The notes: generated by a model from the letters alone, not told the origin. Shown: positions 37,101 through 48,557, counted from the first letter of the stretch. The stretch is 64,000 bases of DNA from Massospora cicadina (GCA_022478985.1 JAKSZP010009199.1:310001-374000), one strand, 5' to 3'. Numbers and translations: made by a program.

Positions 37101-39193
37101 TAAATACTTAAAGCAATGAATCAATGAAAAATTAATAAAAAAAGAGTTCCCAAAAGGACTGCTAAACCATTAAGCTGGTTATGTCCTAAAAATTTGGTTA
37201 AGTCGGAAAAAAGGACCGCTGAAACAAACTAGAAGGTTAAGTCTTAAAAAAGTTAGACCTCTGAACTATAGAAAACTGGTAGGTCTAAGTATACCAAGGA
37301 TCCAGTTTGGAGGAATAAAATAAAAAGATGGACTGCTAAACTGAAAAAGGTCAAGTACCATGGAAAAAAGAAGAAAAAAAAATAAAAGATTGATAAAAAT
37401 ATTGGGGAAAAAGATTATTAAAAAATTTATAGAAAAAACAATATATTTTATAAATTTTATTTTTTCTGGTTATCCTCAATTTGGGAATGATTACACCTAT
37501 GTTTCCTATTGGGAGAGGGATGATAGATCACAGTAGAATAAACAACCCATCAAAATCTACATGAGATCAGATGCTAGCGAGGGCTAGACCTACTCAAAAC
37601 CAAGTTCATTGAGTGGACAAAGATCCCTGTGAGAAAGCACTAGGGGAAGAGAAATAGAAATGTCGGAAGATGCCAAATGTGATACCCCAGAGTAGGGAGG
37701 GAAGCAACAGTAAAAGCAGAGGCAGTCAGCAAATAACCCTGTTTAATCCCAATATGGCACCAAAAGCTGGAAGATTAGTCTTGAGCGCTTGCTGATGGAC
37801 TTCATCAAGAACACCGGACATAAGGGCCAGCATCAAGCAAGGGATAATAAGCAGAGGTTGCCAAATCAAGCCCGATATTAAAGCTATCAGTGGAATATAC
37901 CAATGGGACATACCAGAAACGAGATAGTTGTTCAAAGGGCAAATGGCTTTCTTCAGGCGATGACTATGAGCTTCTTAGAAGCTGAAGAAGAATGAGTGAT
38001 GGAAGCCAGGAGAGGTTGAAAGATTCATGGCCCAACTTCAAAGAACTTGGCTGGCAAAGCAAAGAGCATAGGCTGCAACATCTCAATCTAGAATGTTTTA
38101 AGATAAGAAGGGTTCAGAGCTATGGACAAAGCCTCATTTACTTGGGCCCTTAATTCTGCATAGGGGAGTTAAAAATGTACACTGTTTTGAATGGCTAGTT
38201 CAGTGGCCAAAACAGCTGTCTTGTAATATTGACCAAGTCAGAAGAAGAACTCCAAAAGCAAGCCTGATCCGGCAAGGAACAAATGATTGAGAGGTGAGGG
38301 CTTTACTTCAGGAGGTTTGACAACAATTTTAAGAGAATCTCCAAATGGAGCTGAATCCAGGAGAGTTTTAAATCAAACTGAGTAATTGACAACAGATGAA
38401 GGTTGAATGTGAGTCATTTGAGACAATTAATAACCTGGTTTTGTTAAGGTTTGTTACCATTTATAGTGATTTCAAAGAAGGACTGGCTACGGGTACTTGA
38501 CTGGGAGTAGGAGTCCTGGAAGGGCCATAGAAGAGGTTCTGGCGTGCAGATCGATTCATCAGCATAAGAGCCAAAGGTCTTTATCAGATATGCTATTAAG
38601 CAGCTTTTGGTACTGAGACTCAGAATTCAACATATGAGCTGGACAAGAGGGGGATGTTGGACTTATATGATAGTCAACATTATGCACTTGATATCAATTA
38701 AGCTCTAATTTTGGAGAAATTAGTCTCAAAATTATGGGATAAGCTCTCTAGAGAAGAATTAAGAATGATATGAGCCAAGAGGTTATTATGAGAAAATAAC
38801 ATTAGCAGATATAAATGAGCATTCTTAATTGCAACACAAAATAAACATTAATGGCAAGAATCTTTTGTTGAGGACAAGGAGAAAAATCAGGAAATTGAGG
38901 TCGCTGGACCAAGAATCCTGAATATGACAGTGGATCATATACCCTGATGGGGGAAAACCAGATCCCAGGATTAGTATCATCATGAGTTAATTAATTAGCC
39001 TAGCATGACAGAAGGTCATGGGAACTGCACTCTGAGTAGGTGGTAGCGAGGAGGAGAGGAAGAGAGCTGCATGCTGAAGGTCATCCCAAGCAGCATTGAG
39101 TACTGATTGTACTCCGCTTGAACTAATGAAGTATTCAACAGAGTGTCTGAAGCTGTGTTCTCCTGCCCCAATCCTTTTCATGATGGATTTCTA
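37101..39193 (+). other. Extra 3' region of element F, unknown content
   Basis: About 2.1 kb between the integrase end and the polypurine tract, where most gypsy elements have little. 37310-37480 is A-rich. Beyond it, coding-like pieces read RNEIVVQRANGFLQAMTMSF (37920-37980) and YFRRFDNNFKRISKW (38300-38345). No domain was recognised. It may be an extra ORF or the debris of an older insertion. No inner LTR or target-site duplication was seen. Confidence 0.4.
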
Positions 39194-39209
39194 GGAAAGA
39201 GGGGGGATA
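39194..39209 (+). other. Polypurine tract of element F
   Basis: GGAAAGAGGGGGGATA directly before the 3' LTR at 39210. Confidence 0.75.
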
Positions 39210-40335
39210 TGTTGGGATTTTTGCCCATATTCCCAACTGACTAGATTACCAGGGATTGCTTTGGGATAATTTCCTAATGTAAAGCCAATTGGATTTTGGC
39301 TTAACCTGATTTTGGGGTAATATGTTTGAGTGATTTTAGGTTATTCGCCTGGGTCAGATCCATTGGGTATTGATCCAGATGAATGCTTAAGATCTTGTTG
39401 GGCAGAATTCCAGCAAGATAGGGGCATCTGATAGTTGATTAACTATCAGGTGTACTGATTGGGATTAGTCAGGTTTCATCAACGACCAATTGGAAATTTA
39501 AGGATCAAATTGTAAGGTGAGTAATGCCGCCTGCAACTAGCAAGTCAAACAGTTGGTTCATGACCGCCTTAATGGATAACAAGTCCCATTACCTAAGCAG
39601 GTCACTTGCCAAATATGGTTGGTTCACTGGGATTGAGAGGAAAACGTTAAGTACACGTTTTACAACTCTTTCCATTTTAAATCTCAAGGATGTCCAATGA
39701 CAGAATCCTAGTCAGGATGGGGAAGACCATCACTGCTGAGATAAAAAAGGGTAATTCAATGGCTAAGGCTGTCGTTTCATTGAGGAAGTGCCAACCAAGA
39801 GTTGGGAGCCAAATTCCCCACTATAAATTCCGCAAAGATTTCACTGATAAAAGACAGTAATTACTAGATCATTTAACAGAGTATTATCTTAGTATACTTC
39901 ATCAAAATCCATTTCAAGTTATATTTTTCTCAAAGAAATCATTGCCGTGTGTTCTAATTGGGAGACTATTTAGGATAAAAAGCAAGGATCTGAGTGGGGA
40001 TCCAGAGAAGAAGCATAATTAAATCAGGGATTGCTGCTGTTTGTGTGTCACTGGAGAAACTGTAAATGATGATCTGAGCATGGATCAAATTAAACGGTAC
40101 CATTTAATTAATCCCTGTTAAGGACATCCTAAGTATTTCAAAAGAAAATACTGGTCAAGTGTTGGGCCTAATTATAGTACTTTATTTAACTATGGATAAT
40201 AGTCTCCTTACTATTATCAAATGAAAACATCTTAATATCATACAATGCAGAGAATTGCATGATGACAAACCTGTACAGTTAATTAATTTAGGGCTTATCA
40301 GCCGACAATAATCAAGAACCCTATAAATTTTAACA
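39210..40335 (+). repeat. 3' LTR of element F
   Basis: 1,126 bp, TGTTGGGATTTTTGC to TTTTAACA, followed by the target-site duplication ATTGG. It matches 30819-31942. Confidence 0.93.
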
Positions 40336-40340
40336 ATTGG

Positions 40341-41588
40341 GTTTAATATAAAATTGAAATCCTTGAAAATTTTAGATATATAAAAGTAACGCTAAGGAGA
40401 TAAATAATAAAAAAGTATCTTGTACCACATTTTTTTTGTTAAATTTGCCTGGCATACTACTAAAATAGATGTGGTTGGGACCCTCTCAATTAGCAACACA
40501 AAAGTCAAATTGATACATGGCAATTGACACCCAACTAAATGGGTCAACGCCAAAGCTATTTAAGATTCATGGTATCATCACTGCTAATTTACCTTGGAGC
40601 AAATTAATCATTGGCATAATATATATATGCAATTAGTTATGAAGGATAAGTACACAAATTTACGGTGGATGTCCTCCAGAAACTAAAAAAAACCAATTAA
40701 ATTGCAAGGTTTGCTTTTGACTCTTTATTACCATGAAACTAACAGCAGTTGAACGCTTTAATTAAAACTTGTAAACATTCTTAGAAAGTTAATTTTTCAA
40801 AAACCCTTTTAGTAAAGTAGATTTTTCAATTTGACTATGTTTACATAGAATATCTCATACAACTCAGCCACAAAGATGTCTCCATTTCAACTACATCATG
40901 GGAAGCATCATGTCTTGCCACCATTGTTATATTCCACGCTTTAGGACCCTCACAATATGAATTAACTGCAATATATCAAGCAGCTTAAAGAAACTTTACT
41001 TAAACTATAAGATCAAGCTTTTGATATTTTTTTGAATTGCAAAAGGCCCATAATGAAAAAATTCAATAAAATCAGAATGAAGAACCCCAAATTTATTGTA
41101 GGTATTAAGGTATTATTTTGCAATAATCTTTAATTGGTCTAAACCAAGAAGTTAAATATAAATTTGGGTTTGACCTTTTATGATAAATAATAAAACCTTA
41201 AACTTCACCTACACATTTTAAAGAGAAAAATTATGACGCTTATACAATTGAGTCCATTCCAAATTTATGATATTTGAACAACTGGCTGACTAAAAGAGGA
41301 AAAAGTAAAGATTAATTGGTTGAAAAACAAAGGAAGCTTAAAGCTAGAAATCTATATTAATAATAAATATAATAAATGAGAAAAAATATATAATTAATAG
41401 TTTACTAAGATTTTATTGCACAAAATTTGAGGAGGAAAGGGAATTTGGGTTCTAACTTCATCAGTTTGGGTTATTTCTACCCAATCTAAATGAAGGAAAA
41501 AAGAAAAAAGCAGTGCTTATCTAAAGACAGATGTGCTGTATATGGGTAGTAGCAGAATCCCAGCAAACAAGGGAAAAAGAGGAATAAA
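40341..41588 (+). pseudogene. Integrase remnant of element G, continued after F
   Basis: Continues the integrase broken at 30813. KIDVVGTLSISNTKVKLI near 40460-40515 matches the core strand with the first Asp. SYNSATKMSPFQLHHGKHHV near 40848-40910 matches the conserved NxSxHxATGxSPFxLxYG region. IKQLKETLLKL and NCKRPIMKKFNKIRMKNPKF lead into the C-terminal part. Frameshifts are frequent. The last 100 bp before 41588 are not recognisable. Confidence 0.6.
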
Positions 41589-41703
41589 ATAATTTAATTA
41601 TAATTCAATATAGGGTTTTTTCTGCTCAATAACACATTCAAGAAAATTTTGAATTACAAAAGAACTAAACAACTCCAAAAAACTGACAAACAGCAAACCA
41701 CCA

Positions 41704-42642
41704 ATGTCCTTGGCCCAACCGCCTGTTGCACCAAAATGGGGCAGCGGCAAAACCCCACCTAGCATTTTCTGCCCATTGGGGAAATGCCTATAAACCAGAT
41801 CAACCAGTCCCCCAATCCCTCAGGTCAATACATTACCCCCAAGGATCTCGCCCTCCACCTCGCACATTCTTAAATGATGCCTAGTAGCCCCAAAGTACTC
41901 CTCAAAGCAAGATGCAATTTGGCCTCCAGGTCAAATATGACAACTTGTTCCCATACAATGATAAAAAAATAATATAATTAGCCCAGGTGCTTATGCACCC
42001 TGCAGGCTTTATTGACTTCTGCCCCTACAAGGGTTATTTCAACCTCAGCTTCACAGGTGAAGATAATGCTGCAATTGCAGCCAACATTCCCTGGTGTTCC
42101 AGGAAACCCCCACCCCAACCACTCGCACCTGATTGCCTGATGACACAACTCTTGTGGTTAAATTTTTAGGCTTCCCCACCCACTTCCAAACTGAAACCTT
42201 ATACAATGAAATAATAGCTGGGTTATCAGTATATGGTGCTGACCCCATTTTAAAATTTGTGGTTCCCAATGGAGCCAACCAACTAGTGGGCCCTCGCACC
42301 TTTTCAACCATACTCCCAATAAAAAATTGTCATATAAATTCCCCCTTGCGCCATTTTCCCCTCTGCCCCAACCACCTTTTCTGGGCCAGAGTAGATAAGG
42401 GGCGCACGATCTGCCCCATTTTTTGACATGGACCACTAAAAGCGGCACTGCCCCACCACAGCCTGAGATGGAGCCCACACGCTTCCCTCCACCATTATGC
42501 TTCCATAGCCAACATCAAAACCTTTTTGAATGGGGCACATTCCCCCTCCAATCAAAATGGTAGATGCAACTCCCATGGATTCAACCTATAAGGAGCCAAA
42601 TTGCCTTACCACCATTCTTACTTTAACTAACCAGGAGCCAGA
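41704..42642 (+). pseudogene. ORF1p-like protein of element J, first part
   Basis: Starts MSLAQPPVAPKWGSG at about 41704. Then, in changing frames: YITPKDLALHLAHS, GLQVKYDNLFPYNDK, and GFIDFCPYKGYFNLSFTGED (42006-42062). LPDDTTLVVKFLGFPTHFQT, LYNEIIAGLSVYGADPILKF and LFWARVDKGRTICPIF follow. The CCHC knuckle near 42412-42456 is damaged (CPIF-DMDHxKRHCP). The same blocks, in the same order, occur in elements I and K. The protein continues after D at 55081. Confidence 0.72.
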
Positions 42643-43166
42643 TTTTAGAGATACAACTAGGACGACTGAAAATACTCTAGATCAAGATTCAATATCTCAG
42701 TCTAATAAGATGGAGAAATCTAAACCTAATGTTCCTGATTCTCAATTTGACTGAAAAAAGCCTCTTTGGAGTTATTGACCTCCTAAATTTAATCAACCTA
42801 AAGAAACTCAGTAATTTGAGATGGCCAAGCAATTTGAAATGACTAATCATTTCAAAGGGGCTAGGCCTCATTAATAAGGCCAATCAATTTAACTAAAGCT
42901 TTATTAGATATGATCATCGCTAATATTATAATAATATTGATAATCAACAATATTGGTCCTCTGGTAGGAAAGATCTTACCTCGGGCGGATCAAGGACATC
43001 ATTGTGAAGAACCCCTACATTTCTCCCTATAAATATCTCTAGTCAATAATTAATAAAGTGCCTAAATTTTCATCTCACGTAGTTTAATTTTGGTTTATTT
43101 GCTTTCAGGATTCTGTATTTCTGATTAGAACCAACTATAGCAATGGAACTAATAACTATATTGCAA
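42643..43166 (+). repeat. 5' LTR of element D, first piece
   Basis: Aligned with 54466-54985. Shared landmarks are TCAATATCTCAGTCTAA, GAGATGGCCAAGCAATTTGA (with small changes) and GCAATGGAACTAATAAC. It is interrupted at 43166 by LINE L and resumes at 48455-48542. Confidence 0.88.
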
Positions 43167-43179
43167 CTTTTCTTTCTCG

Positions 43180-44670
43180 TTGCAATCACTTTTGCAACCT
43201 ATTCAAAGCAAGACTGAATCTAGTTTGATAATCTCACAGAGGAGATTAGTCTGCGCCTATGTCAGGGAGCAGTTGGGCAAGAAAGGTAAGAGGAGCAGGT
43301 GGAAGGCCCGCGGCCTCCAACATTTGAAAACGCCCCAGAGAAACCGGCAGAATAGACAAAAATTTAAAAACTGGCAGTCACTATTTCCCCAGAGATACTC
43401 GCATGGCAAGCACAATGCAACCAGTACATCAACACGCCATACTCCCAGCCACTTTTGTCGGTGGAATTTGGAGTCTGCGTGTTTCTGGACATCCAACAAA
43501 TGGCCTTATAGAAAAATTTTGTGAAGATGTGCACACAATTTTCCCAACCGCGGTGTAAGTTGCACCTCACTCCATGTCACATGGTTGGCCGGACCTAGGG
43601 TTTGAAAGCAAAGAGGCAGCAGATGAGGCTGTGGTGGTGCGCGTAGTGGTCGACCTCCCCAAAGGGCAATGGGTCATCGAAACCAAACGCACCAGATGGA
43701 CAAAATCAAACCAAATTTTCCTCATGTTTGACATCTTGCCTACTACGGTAAAACGTGACATTTTGGAATAACACCTGAAAGATGGTCTCGCCATATACGG
43801 CGAAAATCAATCTTTCAAAATGTAACGCTTTACACTGATGCCACACCTGTGCACTGGCAAAGCCATCGCAGTCCTGACCCCAATTGAGGAGATCGTGAAG
43901 GACCTAACCCAGATCCTGCACTCCACTTTTATTGATATTGCAGGGCATACCACCCACCCATTCTGGGTGACCGTGGACAGCGCGCCCCCCATTTGCACCC
44001 ACTGTGATGCGTTCAGCCATAAGGCGCACGCATGCCCCACCAAGGAGGGCGTCACATTCCAAGAGCACCCCTCAGTGGCCATGGCCAGCGGAGAGGCGCA
44101 CTATGAACCAACTGCAAGCACCAAAGAGGCTTTCCCGTGGATAGCACAAGGCTGCTACCTACTGGTAAAGCCTATATCCCCGCAAGAGTGAAAGAAGGCC
44201 AAAAAGGCCCGCAGGGCCATGGCCAAGGAAGCGTCCAAGGTCGCCTCCTCTATCCCACACTCCCAACGCCAGGAGGACATTGAAACCTTTGCAGCAGAAG
44301 CAACTTGGGAATCCATCAACCAATCAGATTGGGAAGCCCATGCTGAGTGGGCCACTCAATCCAAGGATCCGATGGGGGATTCAAACTCATCCAATCATTG
44401 CACCCAAGCTCTGGTTGAAACTGACTTGGGACCCATCCCAACTAAAAATTTTTTTTTGACCCACTCAACGGTGCATCAAACTCATCCGCACCGCAAAAAA
44501 TCTGTCTAACGTCGGGAAAACAAAAAGTGAAGGCTAAAGCCAATGCAACTCTTTCCGCAAAAATTAACAAAAACCCCAATAGCATTGCTGCTAATACCCG
44601 CGCTGCTGTGAAGGCCCATGGGGATCTAGAGGAGGCTGGTGGGCCTGGGTGCCCATCCCCTTGCACCTAA
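43180..44670 (+). pseudogene. ORF1 of LINE L: RRM-like + CCHC RNA-binding protein
   Basis: The main frame from 43574 reads MSHGWPDLGFESKEAADEAV, an RNP1-like strand equivalent to GYFNLSFTGEDNAAIA of element J. IFLMFDILPTTVKRDIL and HLKDGLAIYGENQSF follow. PFWVTVDSAPPICTHCDAFS leads into a complete CCHC knuckle at 43994-44035 (C-x2-C-x4-H-x4-C). A basic, Ala-rich stretch then ends in an Asp/Ser-rich tail. In-frame stops fall near 43769, 43821 and 44189. The last coding frame stops at TAA 44668-44670, six bases before the ORF2 ATG. The N-terminal part (43180-43570) is hard to frame. Confidence 0.75.
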
Positions 44671-44676
44671 GGTGTG

Positions 44677-47600
44677 ATGGGGGAAACCTTCACTTTAGGG
44701 ACGCTGAATATCGCCGGACTCAAGGCCTCCCTGTCCCAGGCTAGGAAACTGAGTTTTTAAAACACAATTTATCCGTTGATATCCTGGCCATCCAGGAGTC
44801 CCACTGTCCATGAGGTTCTGAGGAAGCTTGGAAAACAATGCTCCTCCCATCCCTGTCCTTTTGGTTGAAGCACTGTGGGGTGCTAATTCGGAAAAATAAA
44901 TTTTTCATATTTTTATCTTTAGAAACATTCCTAAATGGCCAAGTTCTCATTGTCACTTTCTCATGGGCCTACGTAGCACACGCAATTGTCAACATCTATG
45001 CCCCCAAACAGTGCACGCGAGCGTCAGGAATTTTTCTCATTGGTCAAATCCCTCCTGCTACCCCCAGACTCTTTCCTAGTCAGCGACATGAACTGTTGGC
45101 TAAACACACCAACGGACCAGTGGCCTTCCTCACCCCACGCCCCCCAGGGTCACGTAGAACTGCACGTTCTAAAGGCCAATCTCAAGTTGATGGATGCGCT
45201 GCCACAACATGCCCCACTGCTCAAAAACATGATGCATCCCCACGTCCACAATGGCCAACTAAGGTCCATGACCCGCATCGACCTTATCCTAATGCTGGCA
45301 AAATTCCAACCCCACATCTCCCACTTCAAAACAACAAAAATGGAATTCTTCGACCATTAACTGGTCTCACTAACCTACCACCTACCTGTCACAGCTGCAA
45401 AGGCCCCACATTGGTGCAAAATCCGCCCTTCCGAGCTTGCATCGCCAGGATTTTCCATGTGGGTGGAAGTGGCAACTTTGGCAAAAAAGTTTGTTGCACC
45501 GTTTTGCGTGGACCCCATTTCCACATGGGCAACTTTCAAAGATGACACCATCCGCCACTCTCGCCATCTCTCCTTCAGATGCTCACGAGCCACATCAGTG
45601 GTCATTTGCGCGCTCTGGCAGAGCTGGCACACCTGGAGTCCAACATCCCAGCTACAGGATACAGCTCTGCATGGGGCCAGAAGTTGGAGGAGGCAGCCGC
45701 CCACCTCAACGCACTTGAAAGGCAACACAAACATTGGGTTTGTGTTCATTACAGGGCCACACGCATCACAAAAGGCGACAAGTGCACCACATATTTCTTT
45801 AAAAAAATTTTCGCACCACGCCAGAGTGTGGCCTGCATACAGGTGCGAAGATTGGATGATTTCATTGTGGATACGCCATCCAAAGTGGCAATCAAAACAC
45901 AAAGTTACTCCGAGTTGTACCGATCTGATCCAATTCAGCTGGCTGAAGTGGCGAAGTTTCTTGACCAGGCCCACATCTGCACCATTTTCCAATACCCAGA
46001 AATAATGAATTTGATTACTCTGACCAAATTATGGACAGCCATTCACGGTGCGCCAAACTGAAAATGCCCAGGCACAGATGGCATTCCATATGAGTTCTAC
46101 AAAAAGTATTTCAAATATATATCCCCATTGCTGCTAGCCTCACTTAACCAAAGCCTGTTGGAAATACGCCTCCTACCAGGAGGACATGAGGCCTTTACTG
46201 TCACACTCTTCAAGAAAGGGGATAAGCTAGACTTAGTCAACTGGCGCCATCTCTAACAAACACAGACACTAAAATTTTAACAAAAATATCATGGCTAACT
46301 GTTTAAGGACTGTAGCATCTGCCACCATCTCCCCAGAATGATTTGGTTTCATACCCAGAAGGTCGATTTGGGATAACGTGCACTCTGTGGCTAATGTATG
46401 TCAATCCACAGCCTCTGGGGCAATTGTATTCTTGGACCAACAAAAGGCCTATGATAGTGTAAACTGGGAATACCTCAGGGCCTGCATCCATTAATTCCGC
46501 CTACCCCCTCGCTTCATCAACTGGGTGATGCTGCTCACGGAATCTGCAACAATGGCAGTACATGGCTCTGGCTTCCTAACGGAAGTAGTCCGCCCTCAAA
46601 GGGGCTTGCGACAAGGGGACCCCCTCAGCCCACTCTTATACAACTTCAGCCTTGACCCACTACTGCGAAATGTGAATGCCCAAATCACCGGGGTCCATTT
46701 GCCAGGCCAAGCCCCAGTCAAGATGATGGCGTTTGCAGATAATTGTGTGGTCAGGGTGTCTAATAGACAAGATGCACGCGCGCTTTAAGCTCTCATCCAG
46801 GAGTATTCCAGGGTAAGTAATGCTGCACTGAGCGCTTCCAAAACTGAAATAATCCTCCTTGGTCAGTATCAAACCTGTTAGCCCCAGAGACCAGTGCACA
46901 GCCCAGCCCATCTGCTCGCACACGTGCTCGCCTTCCCTGCTCACCCCACACCGCCCCACTTGTGCTCCCCTTCTTGCCACGCCCTACCATAGGGCCTGTC
47001 CGCCATCTGGGCGTGTGGGTGGAAGCAGGCAGGTATGCCTTAGCAGTAATGGAGTGCCATATTCTGGACAATGTGACGAAGCGAATCGCCTCTCTCAGAG
47101 CCCACCCTACTTGCCTCACTGGCAGGGTTGTTTTAGCCAACTCTATGCTCCTCTCCAAAGTCTGGTTCGGAGCCCACGCCATCCCCTTCTCCCCAAACTT
47201 CTTCAAATCTAAGTATGCCTTGCTGCAAGGATGGCTTTGGTCAGGCCGCCCTCCGCCAGTACAGTTAGAAGTCATGTTTGGCCCTCATCAGCATGGTGGC
47301 ATGGGCCTGCTTGACTTCAAATCCCATGCTACCAAGATCCTGGGCACCTGGATTGCGGCCGTCACCGCCCCTACACTCCCCTCCCAACACTGGTCCCGCG
47401 CAGCCCACTCCAACTTCTCTCGCGCCTTGGGCCTCAACAATCCATCAAACCCCCACTCCCTGATGAATTACCTCGCATCACACACATCGGCCACAGGTCC
47501 TCACGGGACTAAAACCCACCACAAACGAATCCTAATCTCCATGCGGAGCGCTGAGTGGAGAATTCATATTAGCGGACATACAACCCAAAGAGGCCGCCCC

Positions 47601-48380
47601 TCTCCTCAGTTCACACAAGAGGTACAGGGGCTACCCATCCATGATGGCGTGATCCCCATTCGGCCCCATGTCCTATTTAGGGTGGACTACCTGGACATGA
47701 TGGACATCCCTTACTCCATTGAGACCCAAAAAACTATCTGGAACTACGTACACCATCCTCTGTTGCAGCCTCAAGTCCGCTCCCATGTATGGTGCTGCCT
47801 GAGGTGAGTGTATCGTACAGCTGAGCGCTCTAACACTTTACACTCATCCTGTGTCGTGTGTGACCAGTACAGAACGCTGTTCCACCGCCCGGAGAAGTGC
47901 CCCACCTCTAAAGTGATATGGCGCGAAGTTCAACGTCTGCTGGGCCAGGATCAAACGCATCCCTTCAGTCTGTCAAGAGATATGTTTGCTCTATCAATGG
48001 CCCACTCTCTTCCACCCTCCCTCTGTGCTTTGGTGGTTGCAATCGCCATGTGGACCATCCACACGATTGTCTTAGATGCCATCGCAGGCTCCACCCCCAC
48101 CATCCCAGAAGCTGTCCACAAATTCCAAACTCATTTGGTAGACCACTTTTTAGCGTGGATGTTTGGATACCTCCCACCACGTCACAAACAGCTGGTCTCC
48201 TCCTGGTTCTCAGTTTGGTTCATCAAATCAGACCCTTTCCTCCACACGTGTTCAATTGTGGCTACGGCCCCTCCACACGTTCCCTCCCCCTCCCCACATA
48301 AGTGGCGTTCCCGCTGGCAACTAGAGATAGCATCGCCTCTCTGGGGTGCCTTCCCTGGTACTAAGTTTTGTCTCTTCTGA
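44677..48380 (+). pseudogene. ORF2 of LINE L: AP endonuclease-reverse transcriptase
   Basis: Starts at ATG 44677 (MGETFTLGTLNIAGLKASLS), a typical endonuclease first strand. DILAIQESHC, a CGVLIRKN stretch and NIYAP follow. SDMNCWLNTPTDQWPS lies at about 45080-45125 and TRIDLIL near 45270-45290. RT motifs: GTDGIPYEFYKKYF (46073-46112), VTLFKKGDKLDLVNWR, FLDQQKAYDSVNWEYL and GLRQGDPLSPLLYNFSLD (46600-46655). The catalytic FADD is FADN at 46732-46743. The C-terminal region stays open from 46962 to 48380 apart from one TGA at 47805. It contains a CVVCDQ...H...CP zinc-like module near 47848-47905. Frameshifts in the front half and the D-to-N change make it inactive. Confidence 0.9.
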
Positions 48381-48390
48381 GTCATATTCG

Positions 48391-48438
48391 GAAGTGTCTG
48401 TCCCATGGTCAGCCTTCCCGCAATAAATTTAAATTTTA
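48391..48438 (+). other. 3' tail of LINE L shared with the SINE and ORF1-only elements
   Basis: AAGTGTCTGTCCCATGGTCA, then GCCTTCCCGCAATAAATTT. It aligns with the minus-strand SINE end (AGTGCCTGTCCCCTGGTCAG, then CTTGCCTCGGTTAAATAA) at 61415-61470. It also aligns more loosely with the tails of J (55925-55962) and K (62160-62215). Confidence 0.7.
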
Positions 48439-48454
48439 AATAACTTCATTGCAA

Positions 48455-48542
48455 TTGTGTTGATCTTTGCTAGAGCCACAGAACTAATAATTTTGTAGCC
48501 TTCGTCGCGCCTGCTTATAGAATTTCTCACAAAATCCCAATA
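48455..48542 (+). repeat. 5' LTR of element D, second piece
   Basis: GAGCCACAGAACTAATAAT and TAGCCTTCGTCGCGCCTGC match the end of the 3' LTR (55008-55075). It ends CCCAATA, next to the primer-binding site. Confidence 0.85.
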
Positions 48543-48543
48543 C

Positions 48544-48557
48544 TGGTGCTTTCTGCC
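48544..48557 (+). other. Primer-binding-site candidate of element D
   Basis: TGGTGCTTTCTGCC one base after the 5' LTR. It is nearly identical to element E's site at 11756-11769. Confidence 0.6.

Larger units (their letters stand above)
30819..40335 (+). mobile_element. Element F: complete but decayed Ty3/gypsy retrotransposon
   Basis: A 9,517-bp element with two long LTRs of about 1.12 kb (30819-31942, 39210-40335), both TGTTGGG...TTTTAACA. A perfect 5-bp target-site duplication ATTGG flanks it (30814-30818 and 40336-40340). It has a primer-binding-site candidate, gag, protease, RT, RNase H, integrase and a polypurine tract in standard order. About 2 kb of extra DNA lies between the integrase and the 3' LTR. 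It is inserted in the integrase zinc-binding region of element G. Confidence 0.95.
43167..48438 (+). mobile_element. LINE L: nearly full-length non-LTR retrotransposon inside D's 5' LTR
   Basis: 5,272 bp with no terminal repeats. It is flanked by a 16-bp target-site duplication with two mismatches (AATAACTATATTGCAA at 43151-43166 and AATAACTTCATTGCAA at 48439-48454). It carries ORF1 (RRM-like, CCHC) and ORF2 (AP endonuclease, RT, C-terminal Cys/His module). It ends with the shared LINE/SINE tail CTGTCCCATGGTCAGC and then CAATAAATTTAAATTTTAA, not a pure poly(A). It is visibly richer in G+C and CpG than its surroundings, consistent with being the most recent insertion in this stack. Confidence 0.93.
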
